From positions 5,831,501 through 5,895,500 of the forward strand of contig NZ_FNRV01000001.1 of assembly GCF_900105115.1 (NCBI RefSeq): DNA of 64,000 nucleotides. Direction: 5' to 3'. How positions within the stretch are numbered: the stretch's first letter is position 1; every line of letters begins with the position of its first letter. Position numbers and translations under genes: made by a program. Of this stretch, positions 1-9,082 are shown in pieces. The notes beneath the pieces were generated by a model that made no database searches, was not told the DNA's origin, and worked only from the letters and a program-made list of their open reading frames with translations. The stretch is from Pseudomonas mohnii (GTDB lineage: Bacteria > Pseudomonadota > Gammaproteobacteria > Pseudomonadales > Pseudomonadaceae).

Positions 1-876
1 GTCGGACTTGAGCCAGCGCTGGGCGCCGCCCCAGTCGATCAACTGACGGCCGGGCAACGACAGTTTTGGCGTGTTGTTTGGCAGCGACAGGCGCCACAGG
101 GGCTGGTCTTCGTCGAAGAAACTCAAGCGCTGCTCATTGAGGTCGGCCCAGTAAGAGGCGTCCAGCAACTCCCCGCCCAAGCGGTCGTGGGCCGCCGCCA
201 CCGAACCTTCACCGCCCTCGAGTCGCAAGTGCAGGCACCGGCCGTCATGGCACGCGGCACTGATCGGCAAGGGTTGCTGGCCCCATTCAGCCAGGCGCAA
301 CAGGGCGCGTTCGCTGTCCATTTCCAGGCTGATGCTCAAGGCTTGCCGGGGTTTTGGCAGGACCTTGAGCGAGACTTCGGTGATCACCCCCAGGGTGCCG
401 TAGCTACCGGTCATCAGGCGCGACAGGTCGTAACCGGCGACGTTTTTCATGACTTCGCCGCCAAAGCGCAAATGCTTGCCGTGGCCGGTGATCACCCGGG
501 TGCCGAGCACGAAATCCCTGACCGATCCCGACCAGGGCCGACGCGGCCCCGACAGGCCACAGGCAATCATGCCGCCCACGGTGGCGCCATCGCCCAAGGC
601 GGGCGGTTCGCACGCCAGCATCTGTTGCGCGGCGTCCAGTGCTTGCGACAGCTCCGCCAACGGCGTGCCGCAACGAGCCGTGATCACCAGTTCGGTCGGG
701 TCGTAACTGACGATGCCCCGATGCGAGCGGGTGTCGAGTATTTCACCCGCGGTCACCCGTCCCAGGAACCCCTTGCTGTTGGAGCCCTGGATGCGCAGGG
801 GCGTAGCGTTTTGCAGCGCCTGATTGACCTGCTCCAGCAGCAGGCTGCTGTCGTCGCAATCGCCAGTGCCGTGCAT
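1..876 (-). CDS. glcE: Glycolate oxidase FAD-binding subunit GlcE (partial)
   Basis: The frame read leftward from an ATG at 876 stays open to the window edge, so about 292 N-terminal residues are present and the C-terminus is missing. The start reads MHGTGDCDDSSLLLEQVNQA and later contains FLGR, GEILDTRSHRG and SYDPTELVITA, which I recognise as GlcE (about 350 aa in full). GlcE is the second FAD_binding_4 subunit of the membrane-associated glycolate oxidase complex GlcDEF, which converts glycolate to glyoxylate. Its ATG overlaps the glcD stop by one base (TGATG), indicating translational coupling. The iron-sulfur subunit glcF would be expected just beyond position 1. Confidence 0.93.
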   Translation of the reverse strand, partial: MHGTGDCDDSSLLLEQVNQALQNATPLRIQGSNSKGFLGRVTAGEILDTRSHRGIVSYDPTELVITARCGTPLAELSQALDAAQQMLACEPPALGDGATVGGMIACGLSGPRRPWSGSVRDFVLGTRVITGHGKHLRFGGEVMKNVAGYDLSRLMTGSYGTLGVITEVSLKVLPKPRQALSISLEMDSERALLRLAEWGQQPLPISAACHDGRCLHLRLEGGEGSVAAAHDRLGGELLDASYWADLNEQRLSFFDEDQPLWRLSLPNNTPKLSLPGRQLIDWGGAQRWLKSD

Positions 877-2375
877 CAGAAACGCTCCAGGTCAGGGAAG
901 GGCAGTTGCCCGCCATGCACGTGCATGGCGCCGAACTCGGCGCAGCGGTGCAGGGTCGGAATATTCTTGCCGGGGTTGAGCAGGCCGCTGGGGTCGAACG
1001 CCGCCTTGATTGCGTGAAACAGGGTCAGTTCATCACTGTTGAATTGCGCGCACATCTGATTGATTTTTTCGCGGCCGACACCGTGTTCCCCGGTGATGCT
1101 GCCGCCGACCTTCACGCACAGTTCCAGAATCCTGCCACCCAGTGCCTCGGCGCGGTCGAGTTCGCCCGGTTGATTGGCGTCGAACAGGATCAGCGGATGC
1201 ATGTTGCCGTCGCCTGCATGAAACACGTTGGCCACCCGCAGGCCGTATTCCGCCGACAGCGCGGCGATGGCGTGCAACACGCCGGGCAACGCGCGGCGCG
1301 GAATCGTGCCGTCCATGCAGTAGTAATCCGGCGACAGACGGCCGACCGCCGGGAAGGCGTTCTTGCGCCCGGCCCAGAAACGCACGCGTTCGGCTTCGTC
1401 CCTGGCCTGGCGGACTTCGGTGGCACCGGCTTGTTCCAGCACTTGGCGTACGCGCAGGCAGTCGTCATGGACATCGGCCTCAACGCCGTCGAGTTCGCAC
1501 AGCAGGATGGCCTGGGCGTCGACCGGGTAGCCGGCGTGGATAAAATCCTCGGCGGCGCGGATGGCCAGGTTGTCCATCATTTCCAGGCCACCGGGAATGA
1601 TGCCGGCGGCAATGATGTCGCCGACGGCGTGGCCGGCTTTCTCAACGGAATCGAAGGCCGCCAGCAGCACTTTCGCGGTTTGTGGTTTGGGCAGCAGTTT
1701 GACCGTGACTTCGGTGATCACCCCGAGCATGCCTTCGGAGCCGGTGAACAAGGCCAGCAGATCAAGGCCGGGCGAGTCCAGGGCGTTCGAGCCCAGGCTC
1801 AGGTATTCGCCGTCGACGGTAAGGATGTCGACCTTCAGCACGTTGTGCACGGTCAGGCCGTACTTCAGGCAATGCACGCCGCCTGCGTTTTCGGCAACGT
1901 TACCGCCAATGGAACAGGCGATTTGCGAGGAAGGGTCCGGCGCGTAGTACAGGCCGTAGGGGGCGGCGGCCTGGGAAATGGCCAGGTTGCGCACGCCGGG
2001 CTGGACCCGCGCGGTGCGCGCGGCGGGGTCGATGTGCAGGATCTGATTGAAGCGCGCCATCACCAGCAGCACACCTTTTTCCAGCGGCAGCGCCCCACCG
2101 GACAAACCGGTGCCGGCACCGCGGGCGACTACCGGCACCTGACGCTCATGACACAGGCGCAGCACGCCCTGGACCTGCGCAATGTCACGGGGCAACACCA
2201 CCAGCATCGGCGTCGTACGGTAGGCCGAGAGCCCGTCGCACTCGTACGGCTTGAGTTCTTCCTGCTGATGCAGCACTTCCAGGCCCGGCCACTGCGTGTG
2301 CAACGCCTGCAACAACCCGGCCTTGTCCACGTCCGGCAGCACGCCATCGACGCGTTCATCGTAGAGAATGTTCAT
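876..2375 (-). CDS. glcD: Glycolate oxidase FAD-linked subunit GlcD
   Basis: This 499-aa protein has the usual GlcD length. The N-terminal FAD-binding half carries PVVARGAGTGLSGGALP and SIGGNVAENAGGVHCLKYG, the PP-loop and FAD pocket of the GlcD/D-lactate dehydrogenase family. The C-terminal FAD-oxidase half contains NVFHAGDGNMHP and ITGEHGVGREK, including the family histidine and glutamate that bind substrate and metal. The reading frame extends upstream to 2495, but the ATG at 2375 gives the standard start MNILYDERVDG. It oxidises glycolate (possibly also D-lactate) with GlcE and GlcF. The adjacent GlcE favours GlcD over a stand-alone D-lactate dehydrogenase. It lies 79 bp downstream of the permease on the same strand. 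Confidence 0.95.
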   Translation of the reverse strand: MNILYDERVDGVLPDVDKAGLLQALHTQWPGLEVLHQQEELKPYECDGLSAYRTTPMLVVLPRDIAQVQGVLRLCHERQVPVVARGAGTGLSGGALPLEKGVLLVMARFNQILHIDPAARTARVQPGVRNLAISQAAAPYGLYYAPDPSSQIACSIGGNVAENAGGVHCLKYGLTVHNVLKVDILTVDGEYLSLGSNALDSPGLDLLALFTGSEGMLGVITEVTVKLLPKPQTAKVLLAAFDSVEKAGHAVGDIIAAGIIPGGLEMMDNLAIRAAEDFIHAGYPVDAQAILLCELDGVEADVHDDCLRVRQVLEQAGATEVRQARDEAERVRFWAGRKNAFPAVGRLSPDYYCMDGTIPRRALPGVLHAIAALSAEYGLRVANVFHAGDGNMHPLILFDANQPGELDRAEALGGRILELCVKVGGSITGEHGVGREKINQMCAQFNSDELTLFHAIKAAFDPSGLLNPGKNIPTLHRCAEFGAMHVHGGQLPFPDLERF

Positions 2376-2454
2376 AGTCGCTTTACGATACTCCCTTCGT
2401 GAAAAGCCCGGACGATTGCCCGGGCATTTCGAGGCTGGCCAGGGCCTTGGGCGA

Positions 2455-4218
2455 TCAATGGCCGCCCACCACCATATGGCTGAACGGCGCCACATAAGCC
2501 TGCAATGTCACCAGCCCGCCGACCAGGATCGCCAGGACGATCGAGTGGAAGAACACGTAACGCAGGATTTCCCCTTCATGGCCGTACCAGCGGGTGGCGG
2601 TGGAGGCGACCACGATCGACTGGGCATCGACCATCTTGCCCATGACCCCGCCGGAGCTGTTGGCGGCGGCCATCAATACCGGGCTGAGCCCCAGTTGCTC
2701 GGACGTGACCCGTTGCAAGCCGCCGAACAGCACGTTGGAGGCGGTGTCCGAGCCGGTCAGGGCGACGCCGAGCCAGCCGAGCAGGGTGCCGAACATCGGG
2801 TAGAAAATCCCCGTCGCCGCGAACGCCAGCCCCATGGTCGCGTCCAGGCCCGAATAGCGCGTGAGAAAGCCGAGGGCGAGCATGGCCGTGATGGTGATCA
2901 GCGAATAGCGCACCACCCACAACGTTCGCAGGTACTGGCTGATCAACTGCGGGATGGAGTAACCCATCAGCAATCCGCCGAGAATCGCCGCGAGCAGGAT
3001 GCCGCTGCCGGTGGCGGTGAACCAGGTGAACTTGTACACCGCGTCCTCGGTTTTCGGTGCCGGTACCACCGGCGGCACCTTCTCGATCTGCTGGTGGATG
3101 GTGGTAAAGGTCAGGACCGGCGCGAACAGCGGATTGGCTTCAGACAACGGTTTGCCCTGGGGGTCGAGCTTGGCCGAATGGGTGGCCGGATCGATCGCCG
3201 GGCGCGTGTCGAACATATTCTTGAAGCCCTGGGTGCCCCAGGCGAAAACGAAGAGGGTCAGGATGATCCACGGCATCCATGCGCGCATCACCGCAGGCTT
3301 GGCATCGCTGGCAAAGGTCGCGGTCGGCTCGGGTTTGGTCTCGTGTTCGGTATCGATTTTCGAGTTGTCGACCCGTCCGGAAAGGGCGGCTGAGGTATGC
3401 ACCGTGGCCGGTTTCCAGACCTTGAGGAAACCGGTCAGGCAGGCCATGGAAATCAGCGCGGCGATCACATCCACCAGCATGGGCCCGTGATAGTTGGACA
3501 CCAGGAACTGCGGCACGGCAAAGGTGACCCCGGCCACCAAGATCGCCGGCCAGATTTCCAGCATCTTGCGCCAACCGGCGAAGGCCCAGATCAGCCAGAA
3601 CGGCACGATCACCGAGAAGAACGGCAGTTGCCGGCCGACCATCATCGACAGCTCCATTTCATCCAGCCCGGTGACTTTGGCCAGGGTGATGATCGGCGTG
3701 CCCAGGGCGCCGAAAGCCACCGGCGCGGTGTTGGCGATCAGCGCCAGACCGGAGGCCGCCAGCGGTGAGAAGCCCAGGCCGATCAGAATCGCCCCGGTCA
3801 CCGCCACGGGCGTACCGAAACCGGCCGCCCCCTCGAAGAACGCGCCGAAGCAGAAGGCGATCAGCAACAGTTGCAGGCGGCGGTCGTCGGTGATTCTCGC
3901 CAGGGAATCCTGCAGCACTTTGAACGAGCCGTTTTCGGTGGTCAGCCGGTGCAGGAAGATGATGTTCAGCACGATCCAGCCAATCGGCAGCAAACCATTG
4001 GCGGCACCGTACAACGCGGCCGACCCGGCCATGTTGGCGGGCATGCCAAAGGCGAAGATCGCGATCAGCAAGGCGGAGGTGAGGGCGAGCAGCGCCGCCA
4101 GGTGCGCCTTGACGTGAAAAAACGCCAGGGAGGCCAGCATCACCACCACCGGCACGGCCGCCATGAGGGTCGAAAGCACCGGGTTATTGAACGGATCGTA
4201 GACTTGCTGCCAGACCAT
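2455..4218 (-). CDS. glcA: LctP-family glycolate/L-lactate permease
   Basis: A 587-aa integral membrane protein of the lactate permease family (LctP/GlcA, proton symport). It starts MVWQQVYDPFNNPVLSTLMA and has about 12-14 hydrophobic segments. Family signatures include FFEGAAGFGTPVA, FGALGTPI, LTGSDTASNVLFG and AAANSSGGVMGKM. A soluble loop around residues 280-380 lies between the two membrane halves. It is the first gene of the operon with glcD and glcE, so glycolate is the likeliest physiological substrate. LldP and GlcA of enterobacteria transport both L-lactate and glycolate, so specificity cannot be settled from sequence. Confidence 0.9.
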   Translation of the reverse strand: MVWQQVYDPFNNPVLSTLMAAVPVVVMLASLAFFHVKAHLAALLALTSALLIAIFAFGMPANMAGSAALYGAANGLLPIGWIVLNIIFLHRLTTENGSFKVLQDSLARITDDRRLQLLLIAFCFGAFFEGAAGFGTPVAVTGAILIGLGFSPLAASGLALIANTAPVAFGALGTPIITLAKVTGLDEMELSMMVGRQLPFFSVIVPFWLIWAFAGWRKMLEIWPAILVAGVTFAVPQFLVSNYHGPMLVDVIAALISMACLTGFLKVWKPATVHTSAALSGRVDNSKIDTEHETKPEPTATFASDAKPAVMRAWMPWIILTLFVFAWGTQGFKNMFDTRPAIDPATHSAKLDPQGKPLSEANPLFAPVLTFTTIHQQIEKVPPVVPAPKTEDAVYKFTWFTATGSGILLAAILGGLLMGYSIPQLISQYLRTLWVVRYSLITITAMLALGFLTRYSGLDATMGLAFAATGIFYPMFGTLLGWLGVALTGSDTASNVLFGGLQRVTSEQLGLSPVLMAAANSSGGVMGKMVDAQSIVVASTATRWYGHEGEILRYVFFHSIVLAILVGGLVTLQAYVAPFSHMVVGGH

Positions 4219-4398
4219 GTTCCACCTCTGCTTTTTATTGTTGGAAGTGCAGACCCCTGAGGGGAGGTGGCTTTCAGTATAGGAGGCATTACGCCGCTGT
4301 CAGGGGGGAGCCTCCGGTCCTGTGGATCAGCGCTATTTGGCGTGGCTGAGCTAGCATGGCGGATAGGGTCCACATCCAGTACGGAGAGGAATGCCGCA

Positions 4399-4635
4399 AT
4401 GACTGAGCGCCATCTGATTCACAAGGAAACGCTGTCGAATGGATGCAGCATCGAGGTCAAGGCCGAAATCCTCAGGGACGGCTCGCTGGGGATGTTCATC
4501 GGTGTTTACCGGCCGGACGGCACGGTCATTGAAGAGAACCCTGATCCCAAGCCGCACATGCTGGACATGGAAGCGGCGATGGATTGGGGCATCGATATTG
4601 CCAAGGGCATCGGCAACAGTCAGAGGACGTTGTAG
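4399..4635 (+). CDS. Conserved hypothetical protein, 78 aa
   Basis: A small soluble protein starting MTERHLIHKETLSNGCSIEV. The frame is open from 4267, but the ATG at 4399 has GGAGAGGA about 8 nt upstream and gives a compact product. The sequence alternates short beta-like stretches (GSLGMFIGVYRPDGT) with a C-terminal helix (MLDMEAAMDWGIDIAKGI). I do not recognise a named family and assign no function. It is convergent with the APC permease and divergent from glcA, so it is probably a monocistronic gene. Confidence 0.65.
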   Translation: MTERHLIHKETLSNGCSIEVKAEILRDGSLGMFIGVYRPDGTVIEENPDPKPHMLDMEAAMDWGIDIAKGIGNSQRTL

Positions 4636-4674
4636 AGGTGGGTGCCGCACCATTGCGCAGGGCACAAAACCCGT

Positions 4675-4696
4675 AGGAGCTGGCAAGCCAGCTCCT
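4675..4696. repeat. REP-like perfect palindrome
   Basis: AGGAGCTGGC, spacer AA, then GCCAGCTCCT: a perfect 10-bp inverted repeat of the REP type (variant ending GGCTTGCCAGC). It lies 36 bp beyond the stop of the leftward permease gene and could protect or terminate the convergent transcripts. Confidence 0.7.
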
Positions 4697-4731
4697 GCAG
4701 GTCGGTTACAGGTCGTAGAGGGTCGGTGGGC

Positions 4732-6264
4732 TCAAGGCTGTTGCAGCGTTGCGCCGGCCACTCCCGTCGCTTTGGCCTTGGGTTTGGAGAACTTCCACGC
4801 GTCACCCGCCGGCGCCGTGCCCTTGTCATAAGGTTTGCCCAGCAGCATGTAGACCAGCCCGGCGCCCATCACCACCAGCGTGGTCAGGATCATCGAGTAG
4901 TTGATGTACCACGCGGCATCGGGCGAGCGCGGCCAGACCATGTTGACGATGGCGCACACGCCGTAGACCAGCGCAGCCAGGTTCACCCACAAGCCCCAGG
5001 CGCCGAGGGTGAATTGACCGTTCGGACGCCAGCCCTTGGCCCTGGCGATCAACGCGGCGACCACGATCAACTGGAAGGCCACGTAGATACCAATCGCGGC
5101 GAAGCCGACGATGGTGGCCACGGCATCGGCCATGAACATGCCCAGGCAGACAATCGCTGCCGGCACCAGGCCGCTGACCAGCAGGGCGAACGAAGGCACA
5201 TGGTTGGCCGACAGGCGCTTGAACAGCGAACTGCCGACGATCATTTCGTCGCGGGCGTAGGCGAACAACAGCCGACTGGCCGCCGCTTGCAGGCTCAGCA
5301 CGCAGGAAATGAACGACACCATGACCACGGCCATGACCAGGCGGGAACCGACCGGGCCGAAGGCATTGGCCAGGATGGTGGCGACCGGGTCGGTGTCTTC
5401 ACCGGCCAGGACCTTGGCCATGTCCGGCACCGAGAGGATCAGCGCCAGGCAGGCAAACATCGCCGCTGCACCACCGATGTAGATGGTCATGCGCATGGCT
5501 TTGGGAATGCGCTTGCCCGGGTTCGGCGTTTCTTCGGCGACATCGCCGCAGGCCTCGAAACCGTAGTACTGGAACAGGCCGGCCAACGACGCCGCCAGGA
5601 ACGCCGGCAGGTACGAGCCATTCACCTCGAGGTTGAAGGTGTTGAACAGCACGCTGAGCGGCTGGTGACGTTCGAAGATCAGCAGGTAGCCGCCGACCAG
5701 AATCGCGCCGACCAACTCGCACAGAAAGCCGAACATCGCCACCCGCGCCAACAGTTTGGTGCCCACCAGATTCAGCGCCGTGGAGAGCAGGATGATCGCC
5801 AGGGCGATGAGGATGTTGGACTCGGGACCGGGCTTGAAGCCGAGCATGATCGCCAGATAAGGCCCGGCACCCACCGCGACCCCGGCGATGGTCGCGCACA
5901 AGGCCCAGGCATACACCCAGCCGACCATCCACGCCCAGCGCTTGCCCACCAGCCGGCGGGCCCAAGGGTACACGCCGCCGGAAATCGGGAATTGCGATAC
6001 CACTTCACCGAAGATCAGGCACACCAGCATCTGCCCGGCGCCGATCAACAAGTAAGACCAGAACATTGGCGGGCCGCCGGCGGCCAGGCACAAACCGAAC
6101 AGGGTATAGACGCCGACGACCGGCGACAGGTAAGTAAAGCCCAGGGAGAAGTTCTCCCACAGGCTCATGCTGCGATTGAAATCCGAACTGTAGCCGAGGG
6201 CGCGGAGCTGTTCCGCATCCTGGTCGTCGCTGACGCTTGCACGCGCGTTAGGTGAGCCACTCAT
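4732..6264 (-). CDS. APC superfamily amino acid/amine permease
   Basis: A 510-aa membrane protein with about 12-13 predicted helices. The hydrophilic N-terminus runs into LGYSSDFNRSMSLWENFSLG, followed by the APC-type ISGGVYPWARRL in helix 2 and YYGFEACGDVAEETPNPGKRIP, the hallmark loop of amino-acid/GABA/choline permeases. It lies 104 bp downstream of the heme N-demethylase subunit gene on the same strand, separated by a perfect inverted repeat, so it is probably the last gene of that operon. By context it would import the methylated amine or amino acid handled by the demethylase. The real substrate is unknown. Confidence 0.85.
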   Translation of the reverse strand: MSGSPNARASVSDDQDAEQLRALGYSSDFNRSMSLWENFSLGFTYLSPVVGVYTLFGLCLAAGGPPMFWSYLLIGAGQMLVCLIFGEVVSQFPISGGVYPWARRLVGKRWAWMVGWVYAWALCATIAGVAVGAGPYLAIMLGFKPGPESNILIALAIILLSTALNLVGTKLLARVAMFGFLCELVGAILVGGYLLIFERHQPLSVLFNTFNLEVNGSYLPAFLAASLAGLFQYYGFEACGDVAEETPNPGKRIPKAMRMTIYIGGAAAMFACLALILSVPDMAKVLAGEDTDPVATILANAFGPVGSRLVMAVVMVSFISCVLSLQAAASRLLFAYARDEMIVGSSLFKRLSANHVPSFALLVSGLVPAAIVCLGMFMADAVATIVGFAAIGIYVAFQLIVVAALIARAKGWRPNGQFTLGAWGLWVNLAALVYGVCAIVNMVWPRSPDAAWYINYSMILTTLVVMGAGLVYMLLGKPYDKGTAPAGDAWKFSKPKAKATGVAGATLQQP

Positions 6265-6322
6265 GTTATTTCCTCATTATCAATGGCAGTGATTGGGTTC
6301 TGACCTTTGTTTCGCCACGGCT

Positions 6323-6350
6323 CCCTTGCAGGAGCTCGCTCCTGCAAGGG
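6323..6350. repeat. Perfect 13-bp inverted repeat between demethylase and permease genes
   Basis: CCCTTGCAGGAGC, two bases, then GCTCCTGCAAGGG. The 13-bp stem is perfect. It lies in the 104-bp gap between dmmC-like and the permease, where it could act as a partial terminator or mRNA stabiliser that sets their expression ratio. It resembles a REP core with extended arms. Confidence 0.75.
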
Positions 6351-6368
6351 ATAAAGGCGTTATTTTTC

Positions 6369-7409
6369 TTAAGCCTGCTTTGTCACTTCGCTGTCGCGCC
6401 CGTCGTCGTATTGCGACAACCACTGCACCGCCGCATCGCGATAACGGCTGAAGCCCTTGTAGTCGACCAGTTGCTGATCCAGGTCGCGCAGCACCCGGTG
6501 CATGCGCCGGGCCCAGGCCGGGTTGGTGGCGATGTCTTCGAGGCTGAGCAGGTAGGTGCGGATCGGGAAGACGATGGCGTTGCTGCGCGGCAGGCGATGC
6601 AGCGGTTGCAACTCAATGCGCAGGTAAACCAGTTTGCCGGCATTTTCCGCGGTCACGATGGTCCGGTCCGGTGCCCATTCCGGCAGGCTTTCGGCCGAGA
6701 CCTCGAGGCGCGGGTTGACCGTCAGCGACCAGTTCAGACGCCGCACCGGATGCCCGGTGCGCAGGCGCAGCAGGAACTTCAGCGCACGGTCGAGCATGCC
6801 GATTTCTTTCACCAGCGGCACCGGGCCGTGGAATTCTTCCCAGCTCATGCCGAGGTTGAATCGCAGCGAATAATCGGCGCGCTGGGTGGCGATGCCCGCT
6901 CCCCAGTACAGTGTGCCGTCGCGCTCCTCTTGCAACACCCAGTCGCCCTGGGCCTGGCGGGTCACGTACTCCATCGGCTCGTAGGGCAGGGTGGCCGGGT
7001 CACCGAAAGTGAAGCGGTCGTCAATGTCCAGCAACCGGTTGGTCCAGTGCCACTGGCGGCCTTCACGCTCCAGGCTGAAGTACTGCGGGTAGTCCCGGGC
7101 GTAGGATTCCATGATCAGTTCGAGCAAATCCCATTGCGCCTCCATCATGTGCGGCGCCGAGACATAGTGCATGCCCGGGTCTTTCTCCAGGGTGATCGCC
7201 CGGTCGCGGCATTCGCTGATGTAATGCTCATCGATATCGAACGCGGCGCGGAAGGCACCGTCTCCCACCGAGACATGGGGCTCGAGGTTCATCGAGTACA
7301 TGTAATTGTCATCGGGAAACGGGAAGGGCGCGCGGGCGATGCATTCCGGGCTGTTGGCGAAGGTGTAGTCGTCGCGGTAGGTTTCGTCGGGATTGAATGG
7401 GATGTTCAT
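6369..7409 (-). CDS. Heme-dependent oxidative N-demethylase, heme (DUF3445) subunit; DmmC-like
   Basis: A 346-aa protein starting MNIPFNPDETYRDDYTFANS. The frame is open upstream to 7787, but the ATG at 7409 has GGAG behind it and follows the stop of the reductase gene. The sequence (ISECRDRAITLEKDPGMHY, SAPHMMEAQWDLLELI, HPVRRLNWSLTVNPRLE, LRIELQPLHRLPRSNAIVF, FPIRTYLLSLEDIA) matches my knowledge of the DUF3445/HODM alpha family. In that family a PAS-like fold binds heme and demethylates secondary amines with O2. In Pseudomonas mendocina it is a subunit of dimethylamine monooxygenase. The neighbouring reductase would supply electrons. The true substrate here is unknown. Confidence 0.85.
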   Translation of the reverse strand: MNIPFNPDETYRDDYTFANSPECIARAPFPFPDDNYMYSMNLEPHVSVGDGAFRAAFDIDEHYISECRDRAITLEKDPGMHYVSAPHMMEAQWDLLELIMESYARDYPQYFSLEREGRQWHWTNRLLDIDDRFTFGDPATLPYEPMEYVTRQAQGDWVLQEERDGTLYWGAGIATQRADYSLRFNLGMSWEEFHGPVPLVKEIGMLDRALKFLLRLRTGHPVRRLNWSLTVNPRLEVSAESLPEWAPDRTIVTAENAGKLVYLRIELQPLHRLPRSNAIVFPIRTYLLSLEDIATNPAWARRMHRVLRDLDQQLVDYKGFSRYRDAAVQWLSQYDDGRDSEVTKQA

Positions 7410-7428
7410 TGTTTTTTTTCTCCGTCGA

Positions 7429-8397
7429 TCAGAGGTCGATGACCAGGCGATTGCATTTGGCGCGGGACACGCAGGGCATGATTTTCTTGCCGCTGGTTTT
7501 GTCCTCGTCGGACAGCCAGTCATCGGTGTGCAGCAGCTCGCCGTCGAGCTCCAGCACCTCGGTTTCGCAGTGGCCACAGGCGCCGCCACGGCACAGGTAA
7601 GGCATGCTGTAACCGGCGGCTTCCACGGCTTCGAGCATGGTCTGGTCGGGCGAGACCTCGATGGTCGCGCCACTGCGGCCCAGGGTGAAACTGAAGGCTT
7701 CGCCGCCGCTGCTTTGCTCCAGGAAACGTTCGAAGTGCACGTGGCTGTCGGTCCAGCCCAATTCGCGGGCGCAGGCCAGGGTGGCATCGATCATGCTGTC
7801 CGGGCCGCAGGCGTACACGTGACTGCCGAGCGGGCGATCGGCCAGGACCCGGCCGATGTCCATGCGCGCTTCGATGCCCTTGCGATACAGGTGAACCTTG
7901 TCGCCGTAGGTCGCCTGCAGCTCTTTGCCAATCTGCGCATGTTCTTCGCCGCGCACCGCGTAGTGCAGCTCGAACGGCACCTTGCTCAGGCGCAACTCCT
8001 CCAGTTGGGAAATCACCGGGGTGATGCCGACGCCGCCAGCGATGAACAGATGCAAGCGTGCCTGTTTGATCAGCGGAAACAGATTGACCGGCGGCGTGAC
8101 TTCGATCAGATCGCCTTCATTGACGCTGTCGTGCAGGGCCACCGAGCCGCCGCGACCGCTTTCCACGCGACGTACGGCAATCTGGTAGCTGCTGGTGTCG
8201 TAGGGCGAACTCAGCAGCGAGTAAGGGTTGCGCAAGGTGTTGCGGTCGTTGGCGATCAGCACCACCACATGGCTGCCACCGGAGAACGCCGGCAAGTGCT
8301 CGCCGGTCGGTGAGACCAGGGTGAAGCGCTTGATTTCCGGGGTCACCGATTCGATTCGGGCCACGCGCAGATTCAAAGTCCCAGTGTTCTGGCTCAT
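7429..8397 (-). CDS. PDR/VanB-type ferredoxin reductase; DmmB-like
   Basis: A 322-aa electron-transfer protein. Residues 1-100 form the flavin-binding barrel with the RNPYSLLSS flavin motif. Residues 105-225 form the NAD(P) domain with FIAGGVGITPVISQ and ACGPDSM. The C-terminal 85 residues are a plant-type 2Fe-2S ferredoxin with CRGGACGHC and a fourth cysteine in MPCVSRAKC. This is the phthalate-dioxygenase-reductase order. The start ATG at 8397 overlaps the stop of the upstream gene (ATGA). It passes electrons from NAD(P)H to the DUF3445 heme subunit encoded 19 bp downstream, corresponding by position to DmmB. Confidence 0.9.
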   Translation of the reverse strand: MSQNTGTLNLRVARIESVTPEIKRFTLVSPTGEHLPAFSGGSHVVVLIANDRNTLRNPYSLLSSPYDTSSYQIAVRRVESGRGGSVALHDSVNEGDLIEVTPPVNLFPLIKQARLHLFIAGGVGITPVISQLEELRLSKVPFELHYAVRGEEHAQIGKELQATYGDKVHLYRKGIEARMDIGRVLADRPLGSHVYACGPDSMIDATLACARELGWTDSHVHFERFLEQSSGGEAFSFTLGRSGATIEVSPDQTMLEAVEAAGYSMPYLCRGGACGHCETEVLELDGELLHTDDWLSDEDKTSGKKIMPCVSRAKCNRLVIDL

Positions 8398-8996
8398 GTG
8401 TCGAGCTCCTCGGCGGGCGGCAGTTCGCCCGGTACTTCGGCATCGGCCTTGACCGCTTGAAACGCTGCCAGCCGGCGGGAATAGTGATCGCGCACCACCA
8501 GCGTCAGGCCGCAACCGGGGCAGTCGTAGACACGTTGGGTGACGTTTTCGGTATAGGTGTCGCAGTGCACGCACCAGACCCGGCGCACCAGCGTGCCGGA
8601 ATGTTCGCGCAGCACTTCATCGCGGTTGAGGTCGTAACGGGTGGCCACTTGCATGGCGCTGCCCAGAAAACTTTCGGACCCGGCGAGGTACAGACGGGTG
8701 CCCATTCGCGCATCGAAGAGCAGGTCGTTCAGGTCATCGATCAACGCCTGGTTGCTGGCGTACAGCTTCAATTGATGGCCTGGATGCTCCTGCAGTTGGG
8801 CGACAAAGTCCTGCCCGGAAAAGGACTCGCGGGAATACAGCAAGGTGATGGGCCGGTCCAGGCCGGCCATTTCGTCGAGCAGGCGCAACATGGCGCGCCC
8901 GCCACTGCCTTGCCCCGCAATGATGTGCCGCGTACCGCCCGGCAGCGGTTGCAACTGGTCATAGACCGGTCGGCTTTTGATCCCGGTGATCAGCAT
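8394..8996 (-). CDS. Dimethylamine monooxygenase DmmA-family subunit
   Basis: A 200-aa protein starting MLITGIKSRPVYDQLQPLPG. The first 130 residues contain IIAGQGSGGRAMLRLL and a Rossmann-like pattern ending LYLAGSESFLGSAM. The C-terminal third has WCVHCDTYTENV and YDCPGCGLTLVVRDHYSRR, two CxxC knuckles that probably bind zinc or iron. This matches what I know of DmmA, the first of the dmmABC genes. It is the promoter-proximal gene, with AGGAGA upstream of its ATG and a sigma-54 type promoter about 90 bp further back. Its biochemical role is unclear even in the known system. Confidence 0.75.
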   Translation of the reverse strand: MLITGIKSRPVYDQLQPLPGGTRHIIAGQGSGGRAMLRLLDEMAGLDRPITLLYSRESFSGQDFVAQLQEHPGHQLKLYASNQALIDDLNDLLFDARMGTRLYLAGSESFLGSAMQVATRYDLNRDEVLREHSGTLVRRVWCVHCDTYTENVTQRVYDCPGCGLTLVVRDHYSRRLAAFQAVKADAEVPGELPPAEELDT

Positions 8997-9082
8997 TCTT
9001 GTTTTTTCTCCTGACTATCGGCTCGGCTGATGAAAGCCGGCTGTGATGCAAAGCCCAACGACGGTGGGTTGCGATAGCAGGA

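Noticed and set aside
906..2402. 498-aa rightward frame opposite glcD, and similar long antisense frames opposite rlhA, puuC and the NRPS-like gene
   Set aside because: GC-rich codon bias creates open antisense frames; composition (His/Gln/Arg rich) and lack of motifs show they are shadows.
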